Source: Syntrophales bacterium (GTDB lineage: Bacteria; Desulfobacterota; Syntrophia; Syntrophales; UBA5619). From it: DNA of 64,000 nucleotides. The notes below the pieces were generated by a model. It was not told where the DNA came from. It saw only the letters and a list, made by a program, of their open reading frames with translations, and did no database searches. Shown in pieces: positions 49,692-58,771 of this stretch (the first letter of the stretch is position 1; each line of letters opens with the position of its first letter). Location of the stretch: the NCBI GenBank assembly GCA_023229765.1, contig JALNYO010000001.1, positions 124,001-188,000 of the forward strand. Direction: 5' to 3'. Both the position numbers and the translations under genes were made by a program.

Positions 49692-49800
49692 CGACGCAAA
49701 CGCGAAAAACCTGGCCAAGGACATCGAGGTCCTGAAGGCGAGCCGGGGCGAGCTCCTTCAGATCCTCCGGGAGCTGAAAAAGACGGCGGTGCAAAAATAA
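49513..49800 (+). CDS. Outer-membrane spanin lipoprotein (Rz1-like)
   Basis: ATG 49513 opens a 95-residue lipoprotein with lipobox LMAC (LFIAALILCLIFLMAC), so the mature protein begins at a lipidated Cys and is Pro-rich (PAQVPELPAEPQ). The upstream ATG at 49495 would add 6 residues. It overlaps the Rz-like gene out of frame and would pair with it across the periplasm. Confidence 0.75.
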   Translation, partial: SMKRLFIAALILCLIFLMACSPRQVVRTEYIPAQVPELPAEPQYWPVAWTRAETGLLCVDDANAKNLAKDIEVLKASRGELLQILRELKKTAVQK

Positions 49801-49826
49801 TCCGGAACCAACGAGAGGTGCCTGTG

Positions 49827-50063
49827 ATGGGAGACATCATCGATCGTGCACAGCAGTACGACGAACAGTATCGTGAGATCGCAATCGCGTCCCATTTTTC
49901 CTCCCGGATCGCCCAGAGGCATCAACCGCGCGCCGCCGACTGCATCGACTGCGGGGAGGAGATCCCCGCGGACCGCCGAGAGGCCGTCCCGGACGCGACG
50001 CGCTGCATCGGCTGCCAGGAGAAACATGAACGGATCTACGGGAGGAACGGATGGCTGACCTGA
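49827..50063 (+). CDS. DksA/TraR-type zinc-finger protein
   Basis: The 78-residue protein contains a C4 zinc finger (CIDCGEEIPADRREAVPDAT then RCIGCQEKHE), the DksA/TraR signature, preceded by a helix (IDRAQQYDEQYREIAIA). Short TraR-like proteins bind RNA polymerase and alter host promoters without ppGpp. It overlaps the tape-measure start by 13 bases. TraR-like genes are common in tail regions of prophages. Confidence 0.85.
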   Translation: MGDIIDRAQQYDEQYREIAIASHFSSRIAQRHQPRAADCIDCGEEIPADRREAVPDATRCIGCQEKHERIYGRNGWLT

Positions 50064-52729
50064 AAAAGACCGTCGAGATCATCTTCGGCGGAAAAAATGA
50101 GCTTTCACAGACCATCGGCGCCATCGAGAAGGATTTCTCCGTCCTGAACAGTACGGTCTCAAGTATTACCTCTCCGCTGGCCGGCATCGCCGATTCCGTC
50201 GTCAAGACCGACGCGGCGCTGGCGGCCCTGGCCATAGGCGGTCTCGCCTACGCGGTCAAGACGGCCGGGGAGTTCAATGGCAAATTCGGCGAGATATCCA
50301 CCCTGATCAAGGACAGCGGCGCTCCGATCGACCAATTCCGGAAAGATATCCTTGACTATTCGACCAGTTCCGTCAAGTCGATCTCTGACATCAACCAGGC
50401 CATCTACAACGCCATTTCCGCCGGCGTGGACTACAAGAGCTCGATCGCCTTCGTCAACGAGGCGGAAAAACTCTCCGTGGCCGGCCGGGCCGGGCTTGAT
50501 GCGACCACCAAGGTCTTGATCTCGACCCTGAACGCCTACGGAGAATCGACCAACAAGGCGGGCAAGTACTCGGACATCATGTTCACCACGGTGCGCCTCG
50601 GCCAGACCACCTTGGAAGAGCTCTCCTCCAGCCTGGCCATGGTCACCGGACTGGCGGCCACCTCCAACATCCCCTTTGAAACCCTCTCTGCCGCCATCGC
50701 CGCGCTGACCGTGGCGGGGCTCCCCACCTCCCAGGCGATCACCGGGATCCGGCAGGCAATCCAGAACATCATCAAGCCCACGGCTGAAGCGGAGAAGACT
50801 GCCGCGTCGCTCGGGTTACAGTTCAACGACACGGCCCTGAAGACCAGAGGCTTCGAGGGAGTCCTGAACGACGCCTACAAGGCGACCGGCGGCAACATCG
50901 GCAAGATGGGCGAGCTTTTCGGCTCCGTCGAATCCCTGAACGCGGTGATGATCCTCGGCGCCGACAAGACCGGGAAGTTCAAGGACGCGCTCAAGGAAAT
51001 GGGCGATTCCGCAGGCGCAACCAAGATCGCTTACGACAAGGTCGCCCAGGAGTTCGACAACATCAACCAGCGCCTGGCCAACTCGTTCAAGGTCACCCTG
51101 ATCGAGATCGGCCAGAAGTTCATGCCCGAATATGGCCAGATCGCCGGCGGGCTTTCGGACCTGATGAAGGGGATCAAGGTCGGCGTCGATTCCGGCGCCT
51201 TCGACCCGCTCTTTAACTACCTGGACAGCGTCGCCGGATCCATCGCAATATGGCTGAAGGGCGTAGCCGAGGCCTTCCCCGAGGCGCTGTCCGCGCTCGA
51301 TTTCAACGGCCTGATCGCGGCCCTCAAGGATCTGGGCGAGGCGATGGGCGGCTACCTGGGAGATCTGGATATTACCAAGGCCGACGATCTGGCCGCGGTG
51401 CTGCAGCTTGTGGTGGACATCATCACTGGCCTGATCAACGTGACCACCGGGATGGTTGACGCCTTCCGGCCCTTCGCCTCAACGATCGTCGATTTCTTTA
51501 CCACCATGGCCAAAGGAGGGCCGGAGACCCAGGAGACGATCGGCAAGATCCTCGCCTTCTCCAAGGCGATCGAGGGCGCGGGTCTCGGCGTCGTCGGAGC
51601 GATTATGGCCATCGACGAGTTCGGCGTCTCGATGCGCGGTCTTTTCGATACCATCGCCGGCGGAACCACGGTCTTGTGGAACGGCTTTGAGATCCTGCTG
51701 ACGGCGATCAAAGGAATGACAATTATTGTTGGCGGCTTATTTGTCAATCTTCTTGACAATCTCACGTTTGGAATGCTCCCGGGCCTCGATACGATGAAGG
51801 CCAAACTTACCTCCTGGGGCGAAACCATTGGCGACTCGTTCGTCAAGAACGGGACGGAGGCCGCGGCAGGGCTTTCCCGCCTCGGCGACGGCCTGATGCG
51901 CCTCGGATCTGAAACCGGAACCAGCCGCGACCGGGTGGCCGAGCTGAAGAGGAATCTCACCGAGCTCCCCTCCGAAAAGACCACCTCCATCAAAATGAAG
52001 GACATGGAGGAGACCACCGCGAAGGTCGCCGCGATCAATAAAGAAATTACCGAGCTTCCCGATCTGCGCACTGTGGGGGTGAAGGTCCTGGCCGACGGCA
52101 CCTCCATCGAGAAGGCGAACAACATGATCATCGAACGCTTCCCCGACGGGCGCATCCTCCTGACCAACGTCGGAGTGGAAGCCGACGCGGCCGGCATATC
52201 GAAGGTCCAGAAGACGCTCGACGCGGCCATTCCAAAAGACAAGCAGGTCGATATCCAGACGAAACTCGACGTGGAGAAGATCAAGGGGCAGGCCGACATC
52301 ATCCAGAAATCCATCGAATGGAAGGCCAAACTGGACATTGCTCAGGTTGAAGCGGCGGCGAAGGCCCTGGAGGCCACCTTTAAGTCGATTGACACGTCTA
52401 TCGTCAGCACCGGGGACACACTGTCAGCTATGCTGGGGTCATACGTGACTGCTCTGGGACAGCAAAAGGGTGGAACCGGGGTTATTGAGCAGGCGATCAA
52501 GGATGAGAACGACCGCCGCAACGAGACGTTCGAACTGCAAAAGGGATTGGTGATGGCCGAGGCTGACAATCTGAAGGCTCGTACCGAATCTATGCGATCC
52601 GGCAATGCCATGATCACGATTAATGGAGCGGGATTGCAGCCTCATCTGGAGGCATTCATGTTCGAAATCCTAAGTGCGATCCAAGTACAGGCGACAGCCG
52701 AGGGTCAGAAGTTTTTAGTGGGGATATGA
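50051..52729 (+). CDS. Tail tape measure protein (TP901 type)
   Basis: The 892-residue protein has the TP901 domain (about 75-330: EFNGKFGEISTLIKDSGAPI, YNAISAGVDYKSSIAFVNEA, ATSNIPFETLSAAIAALTVAG), hydrophobic helices in the middle (about 455-590) and a Lys/Glu-rich end. Length sets tail length. The N-terminal two thirds show strong G/C third-position bias; the last about 120 codons do not, marking a mosaic junction near 52.35 kb. Confidence 0.9.
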   Translation: MADLKKTVEIIFGGKNELSQTIGAIEKDFSVLNSTVSSITSPLAGIADSVVKTDAALAALAIGGLAYAVKTAGEFNGKFGEISTLIKDSGAPIDQFRKDILDYSTSSVKSISDINQAIYNAISAGVDYKSSIAFVNEAEKLSVAGRAGLDATTKVLISTLNAYGESTNKAGKYSDIMFTTVRLGQTTLEELSSSLAMVTGLAATSNIPFETLSAAIAALTVAGLPTSQAITGIRQAIQNIIKPTAEAEKTAASLGLQFNDTALKTRGFEGVLNDAYKATGGNIGKMGELFGSVESLNAVMILGADKTGKFKDALKEMGDSAGATKIAYDKVAQEFDNINQRLANSFKVTLIEIGQKFMPEYGQIAGGLSDLMKGIKVGVDSGAFDPLFNYLDSVAGSIAIWLKGVAEAFPEALSALDFNGLIAALKDLGEAMGGYLGDLDITKADDLAAVLQLVVDIITGLINVTTGMVDAFRPFASTIVDFFTTMAKGGPETQETIGKILAFSKAIEGAGLGVVGAIMAIDEFGVSMRGLFDTIAGGTTVLWNGFEILLTAIKGMTIIVGGLFVNLLDNLTFGMLPGLDTMKAKLTSWGETIGDSFVKNGTEAAAGLSRLGDGLMRLGSETGTSRDRVAELKRNLTELPSEKTTSIKMKDMEETTAKVAAINKEITELPDLRTVGVKVLADGTSIEKANNMIIERFPDGRILLTNVGVEADAAGISKVQKTLDAAIPKDKQVDIQTKLDVEKIKGQADIIQKSIEWKAKLDIAQVEAAAKALEATFKSIDTSIVSTGDTLSAMLGSYVTALGQQKGGTGVIEQAIKDENDRRNETFELQKGLVMAEADNLKARTESMRSGNAMITINGAGLQPHLEAFMFEILSAIQVQATAEGQKFLVGI

Positions 52730-52730
52730 G

Positions 52731-53090
52731 ATGATTGGGATAGCAACGAGGACTTATGATCTGATCGGAGCGAGGGTTTTCCGTGATATGCCACGAAGCA
52801 AGGATCAGGAGAACCGCTCAGGCGCTCGTCGCGTCTCTCGTACTGGCACGCTTGATGGCGGCTGCGTGATCGCCGACATGGGGTTTTCTGACGGAGACCG
52901 GGGCATCTACATTGAGGAACCATCAGCGACCATTGAATCTGTGAATTTCGCTCGGTACATTGTCGAAGAGTATGCTCTGGTCATCGTGGCGATGGAAGAC
53001 GGCGCATATGAAGCGGCGCCGGAATCGTATGCGGTAAAGGACGGAATCCTGTCCATTAGATTATTGGTATCTGAAAAGGTATCTGAATAA
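52731..53090 (+). CDS. Tail-tip region hypothetical protein
   Basis: A 119-residue protein starting 1 base after the tape measure stop. It has beta-rich character (GTLDGGCVIADMGFSDGDRG, IVEEYALVIVAMEDGAYE). Its base composition differs from the genes upstream. In this position phages encode small tail-tip or assembly proteins; no family is recognised. Confidence 0.55.
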   Translation: MIGIATRTYDLIGARVFRDMPRSKDQENRSGARRVSRTGTLDGGCVIADMGFSDGDRGIYIEEPSATIESVNFARYIVEEYALVIVAMEDGAYEAAPESYAVKDGILSIRLLVSEKVSE

Positions 53091-53102
53091 GGGGGGAGTA
53101 TC

Positions 53103-53564
53103 ATGGCAAGTTCATTCACACTATACAGTTCGTTTCGGAAATACATAATGGACGGTACCATCGACCTGAGCGCAGATACCATCAAACTCGCGCTCGTCAC
53201 GTCTGATTATACTCCGAGTATCGCTCATGCAGTCCTCACGGATGTGATGTCATCGCCATCTCCGGAGGTCGTGGCGGTGGCCAGTCCCAGCAATGGCTAT
53301 ACTGCCGGTGGGCAGGCATTGAGTGGGCAGGCAGTCACGAAGACCGATTCTCCCTCAGGAGGAAAGTTCGACGCTAATGACGTCATCTTCTCGGCGCTCG
53401 CGGCTACATTCCGATACGGAATTCTATATGCGGATAAGACAGTCGGGTCTATCGTAGATCCGCTCATTGGATATATCCTCTACGACACGACTCCCGCCGA
53501 TGTGACTGTCTCCGGAGTTGATTGGACAAATAAGTGGAGTGCATCTGGCATAGTCACGGATTAG
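53103..53564 (+). CDS. Phage virion-associated protein, tail region
   Basis: GGGGGGAG lies before ATG 53103. The 153-residue protein reads FTLYSSFRKYIMDGTIDLSA, then DTIKLALVTSDYTPS, a pattern familiar from phage tail or fibre-associated proteins (a Lys-Leu-Ala-Leu strand followed by Thr/Pro). Function uncertain. Confidence 0.6.
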   Translation: MASSFTLYSSFRKYIMDGTIDLSADTIKLALVTSDYTPSIAHAVLTDVMSSPSPEVVAVASPSNGYTAGGQALSGQAVTKTDSPSGGKFDANDVIFSALAATFRYGILYADKTVGSIVDPLIGYILYDTTPADVTVSGVDWTNKWSASGIVTD

Positions 53565-53573
53565 GACACTGAT

Positions 53574-54818
53574 ATGGGAAGCGCGACTTTTTATCCGGCA
53601 GCGGTTGGAGATGACGGCTCGGTCTTTGACGATCCTGAACTCTATCTCGACGAGGATCTCTACATAGGGGATGATTCCGGATGGTACGCCCACAGTTTTA
53701 TCCGATTTCCTGTCGTCTCTATCCCTGCTGGATCAGTCATCTCCTCATGCGTTGTACGCCTTGTACAATTCAATGATCCTCAGTGGTATCGCGATGCGAC
53801 GGGCGCGGTCGTCCGGCTGAACGTGTTTTTTAACGCAGCCAATGATGCCGTGGCTCCCACGATCACTTCTGAATATACTTCTTTAGCGAAGACTACAGGC
53901 ATCGCTTGGGATGGATTGGCTGGATGGACTCACGGAGTAGCCTACGATACACCCGACATTTCAGCGATATTGCAAGAGGTCATAGACCGTCCGGGATGGT
54001 CAGACGGTAATGCGGTCATGGTGATGATAGAGAATGATGGGAGTGATACGAGCGCTAATCGGAGCCCAGACTCTTATGATGCTGGCCGGGTGTCTCCTGC
54101 TCTGATCGTTACGTGGTCTGCCGGATCTGACGGTATCGAGGTTCCAGTCGCAGATGCCCATCTAATGGAGCATAACCCCGACTTTGGCGTGATGTCATCT
54201 CAGGTTCCCGTCGCTACAGCGACGTTGCTGGCGCGTAATCCGGCGTATATCTGGAACGTCCCACTTTCGCAGCAAGGGCAGGCGAAAGTAATCTATTATT
54301 GCATTCTTACTGGGGCTAACGATGGCGTCGATGATGTCATCTTGCCAATTTCATCATTTCAGGCGCGTGCTCGAGACGGAGAGCCGTCCTATTTGTCGTG
54401 CGTTGTCCCGGACTCGCTCTCCAACGAGGCGGCTATTCTGGCAAGAACGAATGGGGAGATTATCATACAAAAGGGCGTCCGGTTACACGATGGAACGGAG
54501 CAGATGGAGGAACTCATGCGGGTGGACTATGAGGATGTCCAGATTCATCGAGGAGCCTACAGCGATTCGGCTATCATCGGCGGTCATAAAACCGTGACGT
54601 CCAGCGCACCGAAGGAGTGGGCTGTCAGCGGGGTCTCGTTTTATGGTTTGCAGTCGGACGGCAAGCGGAGTATCCGAGCCAACATGGATCTGTTCCTGCG
54701 TCCCGGAGATACTTGTATCTATGGAAATGGGGGTAATGATTATTTCACAGTTGGAATGATTACGTATTGGGTGTCTGCGGTTCCAGCGACGTTTTACATG
54801 GAGGTTCAAGAGGCGTAG
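53574..54818 (+). CDS. Tail protein with jelly-roll (DNRLRE-like) N-terminal domain
   Basis: Residues about 3-185 form a beta-rich domain (FIRFPVVSIPAGSVISSCVV, DISAILQEVIDRPGWSDGNA) like the DNRLRE or carbohydrate-binding jelly rolls of surface proteins. The C-terminal part (about 220-414) is another beta-rich region of unknown type. A similar jelly roll is found in the protein at 57031. It may bind a cell-surface polymer during adsorption. Confidence 0.6.
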   Translation: MGSATFYPAAVGDDGSVFDDPELYLDEDLYIGDDSGWYAHSFIRFPVVSIPAGSVISSCVVRLVQFNDPQWYRDATGAVVRLNVFFNAANDAVAPTITSEYTSLAKTTGIAWDGLAGWTHGVAYDTPDISAILQEVIDRPGWSDGNAVMVMIENDGSDTSANRSPDSYDAGRVSPALIVTWSAGSDGIEVPVADAHLMEHNPDFGVMSSQVPVATATLLARNPAYIWNVPLSQQGQAKVIYYCILTGANDGVDDVILPISSFQARARDGEPSYLSCVVPDSLSNEAAILARTNGEIIIQKGVRLHDGTEQMEELMRVDYEDVQIHRGAYSDSAIIGGHKTVTSSAPKEWAVSGVSFYGLQSDGKRSIRANMDLFLRPGDTCIYGNGGNDYFTVGMITYWVSAVPATFYMEVQEA

Positions 54819-56780
54819 ATGGGTCAGGCTAAGGTCATAAGTGGAGGCGCATCAGGGCTTTACGATGTTCAGATCGTTAAGCATGCGGGAGCCTCTGCGG
54901 CTCGTTTGGTCTCCATTGCGGCTCGTCTGACTGCTCTGGCAACTCGGATTGTTACCGCTACTTCCGCAGTAGACTCAGCGGAGACTGATCTGGGAGTAGC
55001 CCAGAGTGCTCTTGATGCTCTGATTCTACAGCCGGAGAGCCCGACTAAGAGTGAGCAGTTGATCTCAGCGAGGAAGGCTGTTCTGGATAAGCAGCGAATT
55101 CTGACGACGAAGCGTGGGGATCTTAGTACGCTCAATTATGAGCGAGCGTCCCTGATCAGAGATCAGACGTTGATCGCTGTGGCTATGGCCACGGAGATTC
55201 GGACTGGAGTCTGGTGTACTGATTTGACGGAAGATCTCGCCGTGGGAACTACAGTTGGTACGATGGAGATGAATGGAGTCGATGACCAGATCATTCTTGC
55301 TGCCGGGGGGTCTGTGAGCAAATCAGTCGGTCTTCTCCAGCATGCGGGGGTTAGTACTCCGTCTGCGGTTTTCTTGAACAAAGTTTTGCTTCCCTGTTGG
55401 CAGAAGTGGAAGCCGACCTATCGCGTCGGGACTATTCTCACCATCGACTCTGCTCTTGATCAGTGTGACGTGGCGATCGCGCAGCAGTATAGCGAGGAGC
55501 AGGGCCTGCCTATCAATCAGGCGGGGATCGAATGCGTCATAACGAAAGACGCAGTCCTGGGATGGGAGGACTACATCAACGAAGATCCAACTTTCGAACT
55601 GGCTACTAATACGGATGATACCGATCTTGAGATGTCAGAGCAGTTGAAGGCAGATCTTGCGAGAATCAATGCGGAAGTGAACAGCCGGTTCAAATATAAG
55701 TTAGATATAGAACAATATGGCGAGCTGGAGAATTGGACGCAGATGGCTGAAGGTGGGTCGGGTGACTGCGAGGATTTTGCGTTGACTAAGGCTCAGAAAC
55801 TTCTTGATCTTGGCTATGCTGCGTCAGCGATCCACATCGAGGTTGGAGTTGCTCCGAATGGCAAGGGTCATGCGTGGCTCGTGATCCAGACGAGTGAGGG
55901 AGATCTTGCTCTTGATAATAATTATCAAGAGGTCATGAATAATAATGTGACTCCATATACCAATCGGAGACGTCAGACAGGGATGATCTGGTCTGTCCCC
56001 GGCGTGAAACTCTTAGCTGTCCCAGTCGAGTATATGACTTGTAATAGCTCCGCCTTCATTGTGGGTGATGAGGTAGTTGTGGAATTCACGGGTCAGAACT
56101 GGTTAACTCCGAAGGTGATCGGCTTTACGAAGAACCCGAGAGCGTGCTGCACCATGCTGGCTGATTTCAAGCAACTCGATCCATTAAATTTGGTAAATGA
56201 TGAACCGGATTTTGGCGGAGACTATAATTTGGGCTACGGGGATAAATGCTATGTCATGCATTGCGATGACCTGGTCGAGATCGGAGCGATGGGGGTAGAC
56301 ATCCCGTCAAACATAATCTCCTATAGCGTCCCTAAAAGCATCCCGGCGCTTCCGCCCGCGACTCCACGGGAATCATGGTATGTCGGGATTCATGGTTGGT
56401 CGTATACCTTGGTTAATCAATATTTTGTTTGGGTGCGTGTTCCATCCGGACATCAGGCACGGAATAAAGAATACCGATTGATTATGGATATCGAAATTCA
56501 GTCCGGGACGGTGCTTGAATCGGTGAATTTGAATATATGGAATGGGGCTTATGATGAAGACAATTGGTGGAGACCTCCAGTTGCATTGCCAAAAACTCGC
56601 GGATGGATGTATGCAGGCGGAGTTCCCGATGGAGGGATCAAATATACAAAGGTAGGTTTTTCTATGGGTGTCCAGCGGATTACGTATGATTTCACCTGCG
56701 TGGGAGAATTGCGCATAAAGTTGCAATCATATGATTCCAGATTCTATTGGAAAATATACTCAATCTTGCCGAAAATTTAA
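54819..56780 (+). CDS. Tail protein with transglutaminase-like cysteine protease domain
   Basis: The 653-residue protein starts 1 base after the previous stop. A coiled coil (about 30-110) is followed by beta-rich regions and, at about 280-370, a BTLCP/C93-type domain: SGDCEDFALTKAQKLLDLG with C317, GKGHAWLVIQ with H351, and LALDNNYQEV with D366, a full Cys-His-Asp triad. The C-terminal 280 residues are unrecognised. A protease domain in a tail-tip protein could act on the host wall or on itself. Confidence 0.7.
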   Translation: MGQAKVISGGASGLYDVQIVKHAGASAARLVSIAARLTALATRIVTATSAVDSAETDLGVAQSALDALILQPESPTKSEQLISARKAVLDKQRILTTKRGDLSTLNYERASLIRDQTLIAVAMATEIRTGVWCTDLTEDLAVGTTVGTMEMNGVDDQIILAAGGSVSKSVGLLQHAGVSTPSAVFLNKVLLPCWQKWKPTYRVGTILTIDSALDQCDVAIAQQYSEEQGLPINQAGIECVITKDAVLGWEDYINEDPTFELATNTDDTDLEMSEQLKADLARINAEVNSRFKYKLDIEQYGELENWTQMAEGGSGDCEDFALTKAQKLLDLGYAASAIHIEVGVAPNGKGHAWLVIQTSEGDLALDNNYQEVMNNNVTPYTNRRRQTGMIWSVPGVKLLAVPVEYMTCNSSAFIVGDEVVVEFTGQNWLTPKVIGFTKNPRACCTMLADFKQLDPLNLVNDEPDFGGDYNLGYGDKCYVMHCDDLVEIGAMGVDIPSNIISYSVPKSIPALPPATPRESWYVGIHGWSYTLVNQYFVWVRVPSGHQARNKEYRLIMDIEIQSGTVLESVNLNIWNGAYDEDNWWRPPVALPKTRGWMYAGGVPDGGIKYTKVGFSMGVQRITYDFTCVGELRIKLQSYDSRFYWKIYSILPKI

Positions 56781-56791
56781 GGAGGTACACC

Positions 56792-57028
56792 ATGCCTAAA
56801 ATCAGCAAATACAAAGCGGTCACGGCGCCTGCGGATTCCGACGTCTATATTGTCGTCCAGGGTGGGGTTACGAAGAGAGTCACCTACGCGCAGATCAAGG
56901 AAGGTTTAGTCATCGAGGGAAGTGTTATTTCCGATGATATTGGCCACATTGTAAAACTGACACAGGCGCAGTACGATGCGCTCAGCCCTGTCGATTTGGA
57001 TACGCTCTATCTCATAGTGGAGGCATGA
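56792..57028 (+). CDS. Small tail-associated protein
   Basis: AAGGAGG precedes ATG 56792. The 78 residues end with HIVKLTQAQYDALSPVDLDT and LYLIVE, a motif found at the C-terminus of several small phage tail proteins. It overlaps the following gene's first ATG. Function is unknown; a chaperone or fibre-attachment role is possible. Confidence 0.6.
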   Translation: MPKISKYKAVTAPADSDVYIVVQGGVTKRVTYAQIKEGLVIEGSVISDDIGHIVKLTQAQYDALSPVDLDTLYLIVEA

Positions 57029-57030
57029 TC

Positions 57031-57657
57031 ATGAAGTTGAGCGACGCGGTGAAGATATGTGCAGGATCGGACGGTATCGCTAAAGTAATGCTCGGAGCGA
57101 GCGAGTTGTGGACGAGTGGCGGAGGAAGCGGTAGCGGAACATTTTATCCGCTTGTAAGCGGCGACGATGGGATGTGGTCGAAGGATACACTTCAGTTTAA
57201 TTCTGGCGCGACTACGGTGGGTATAGGTCGCGGCACAGACATGTATTTTGGAGGTGATGTTGATTATAACACCTTCATTCGTATCCCTGTTACAATTCCG
57301 CGAGGGGCGACCATTGTTACATGCATTCTCACGCTGGTACCACGTGATCAGATAACCGGTGCAGGTGATTGTCCTGTTAATATTTATTTTAATAATGTTG
57401 ATGACGCGGTTGCTCCAACAGATGCCCCCACATCTGAAGCCTTGGCCTTAACCGCAGCAGTGCCATGGAATATCACGGGGACGCCAACAATTTCACCAGA
57501 GCTAAAGACGATACTGCAAACGGTAGTTAACCGTGATGAATTTACAGACGCAACTGCGGTGATGCTTCTCATTAAAAATAATGAGTCAGAACATGCTTGG
57601 CGGATATGGAGTTTGGATTCAGGAAACGCAGCATTACTTTATGTGGAGTGGTCCTGA
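57031..57657 (+). CDS. Tail protein with jelly-roll domain
   Basis: ATG 57031 is chosen over 57025 because GGAGG then has normal spacing. The 208-residue protein has FIRIPVTIPRGATIVTCILT and ISPELKTILQTVVNRDEF, paralogous to the N-terminal domain of the protein at 53574. It is the last complete tail gene. Directly behind its stop lies a fragment of a DGR reverse transcriptase, so the original 3' neighbour has been lost. Confidence 0.62.
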   Translation: MKLSDAVKICAGSDGIAKVMLGASELWTSGGGSGSGTFYPLVSGDDGMWSKDTLQFNSGATTVGIGRGTDMYFGGDVDYNTFIRIPVTIPRGATIVTCILTLVPRDQITGAGDCPVNIYFNNVDDAVAPTDAPTSEALALTAAVPWNITGTPTISPELKTILQTVVNRDEFTDATAVMLLIKNNESEHAWRIWSLDSGNAALLYVEWS

Positions 57658-57683
57658 TGAAGAGGAAGAGTCCTGGCGACTAA

Positions 57684-57902
57684 CGCCTCCTGCGGAAGGC
57701 CAACGTCCGTCGCACAAAGCGCAAATTCCGCAAGCAGGCGCGTCTCTACCGCCGGGGCCTTCTCTGCATGGCCTCCACCCACCCCGACATAGCCTCATGG
57801 CTGGGCCACGCGAAGCACGCCGACACATGGAAACTCCGCCGGAGAATATTTGAGAATCTGAGGCAGTGGGGTCATAATGTGTTGACGCTGATTAATTCTT
57901 GA
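57684..57902 (+). pseudogene. Diversity-generating retroelement reverse transcriptase, C-terminal fragment
   Basis: After an in-frame TAA (57681-57683) a frame of 72 codons runs to TGA 57900-57902. It reads RTKRKFRKQARLYRRGLL, then ASWLGHAKHADTWKLRRRIF near the end. The W-x-G-H-A-x-H-A-D-T-W-x-L-R-R pattern is the conserved C-terminus of DGR reverse transcriptases. The catalytic domain with the YxDD box, the template repeat and any Avd gene are absent. The fragment's end overlaps the transposase 3' end. Confidence 0.72.
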
Positions 57903-58699
57903 ATCGTCCAAATGTGATCTGCAATCTTTGCTTCCATCGCCGGGGTCACTCTCAACGTCTTGTGGACTCGGCAAAAATTATAGTATGCAAATTGTAAAGC
58001 ATAAGACCATTTCAAGTTAACCCATTTTTTACTGAAACCATTCGTTAAGCGCGTCATTCTCCGCATTCCCATACGAACCGTGAGGTTCTGGCGTTCAATG
58101 TGAGACGTTGAAGCCTTCTTTAAATCCGGATTACCAAAAACGGCACCCTTATCGCAACCGACATACGCAGCAGGAGAATAGCGAGTTTCGTTTTCTTGGC
58201 TTTTCCCATAAACTTTAATGACTTGAGCAAAATCAACAAACTGCGCACCTAAACTATAAACAACGGCATCCTTGTAAGCCGAGAAACCGTCTGTATTGAT
58301 TTGGAAGCCGCCCCTTGTCGCATGTCCCAATTTCTCAGTGAAAGCGACCGTATCTACTACGTTCCTGTGACCAAGGTGCCATGCAAGAATCAACTTATTA
58401 TGGCGCTCCATAGCGATAAAGCACCACGCATCACCTTTTTCGTTATCAGTCGGTGCTTTTGCTTTCTTGGTACGAGACTTCATGCCGACATAGCCCCATA
58501 TCTCATCGCAGGAGCATTCCTTGATTGTTAACGCCTTGGTCCTATCCTGCATTAAATTTTCGCAACGCGGCCCAACCAGCTCCAGCAGAGAAAGAATAGT
58601 GCGCTTTTCAACACCCGTAATCCGCTCAGTACTCTGGATCGAACATCCCTCCACAAGATGCTGAATGACAGAGACAGCCTTTTCTACCGGCAAGCGCAT
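57872..58699 (-). CDS. IS1-type (InsB-like) DDE transposase
   Basis: The 275-residue protein has an HTH (SIQSTERITGVEKRTILSLL) and a DDE catalytic core (CDEIWGYVGMK, then NTDGFSAYKDAV and a late Glu in HIERQNLTVRMGMRR). Upstream on the minus strand the frame continues as a zinc ribbon (CFRCPACKKTF) but meets a stop near 58763, so the gene is probably 5'-truncated or starts at the internal ATG. No terminal inverted repeats were found, so this may be a remnant. Confidence 0.78.
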   Translation of the reverse strand: MRLPVEKAVSVIQHLVEGCSIQSTERITGVEKRTILSLLELVGPRCENLMQDRTKALTIKECSCDEIWGYVGMKSRTKKAKAPTDNEKGDAWCFIAMERHNKLILAWHLGHRNVVDTVAFTEKLGHATRGGFQINTDGFSAYKDAVVYSLGAQFVDFAQVIKVYGKSQENETRYSPAAYVGCDKGAVFGNPDLKKASTSHIERQNLTVRMGMRRMTRLTNGFSKKWVNLKWSYALQFAYYNFCRVHKTLRVTPAMEAKIADHIWTIQELISVNTL

Positions 58700-58771
58700 G
58701 TCATCAAGGGGCCTTTCGTGAGGTTCAAGGAAAGTTTTCTTGCAGGCAGGGCAACGAAAACACGGAATATT

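Noticed and set aside
57581..57853. Plus-strand frame of 90 codons after the last tail gene
   Set aside because: It overlaps the tail gene out of frame and is Pro-rich. The DGR reverse transcriptase fragment in another frame explains this DNA better.
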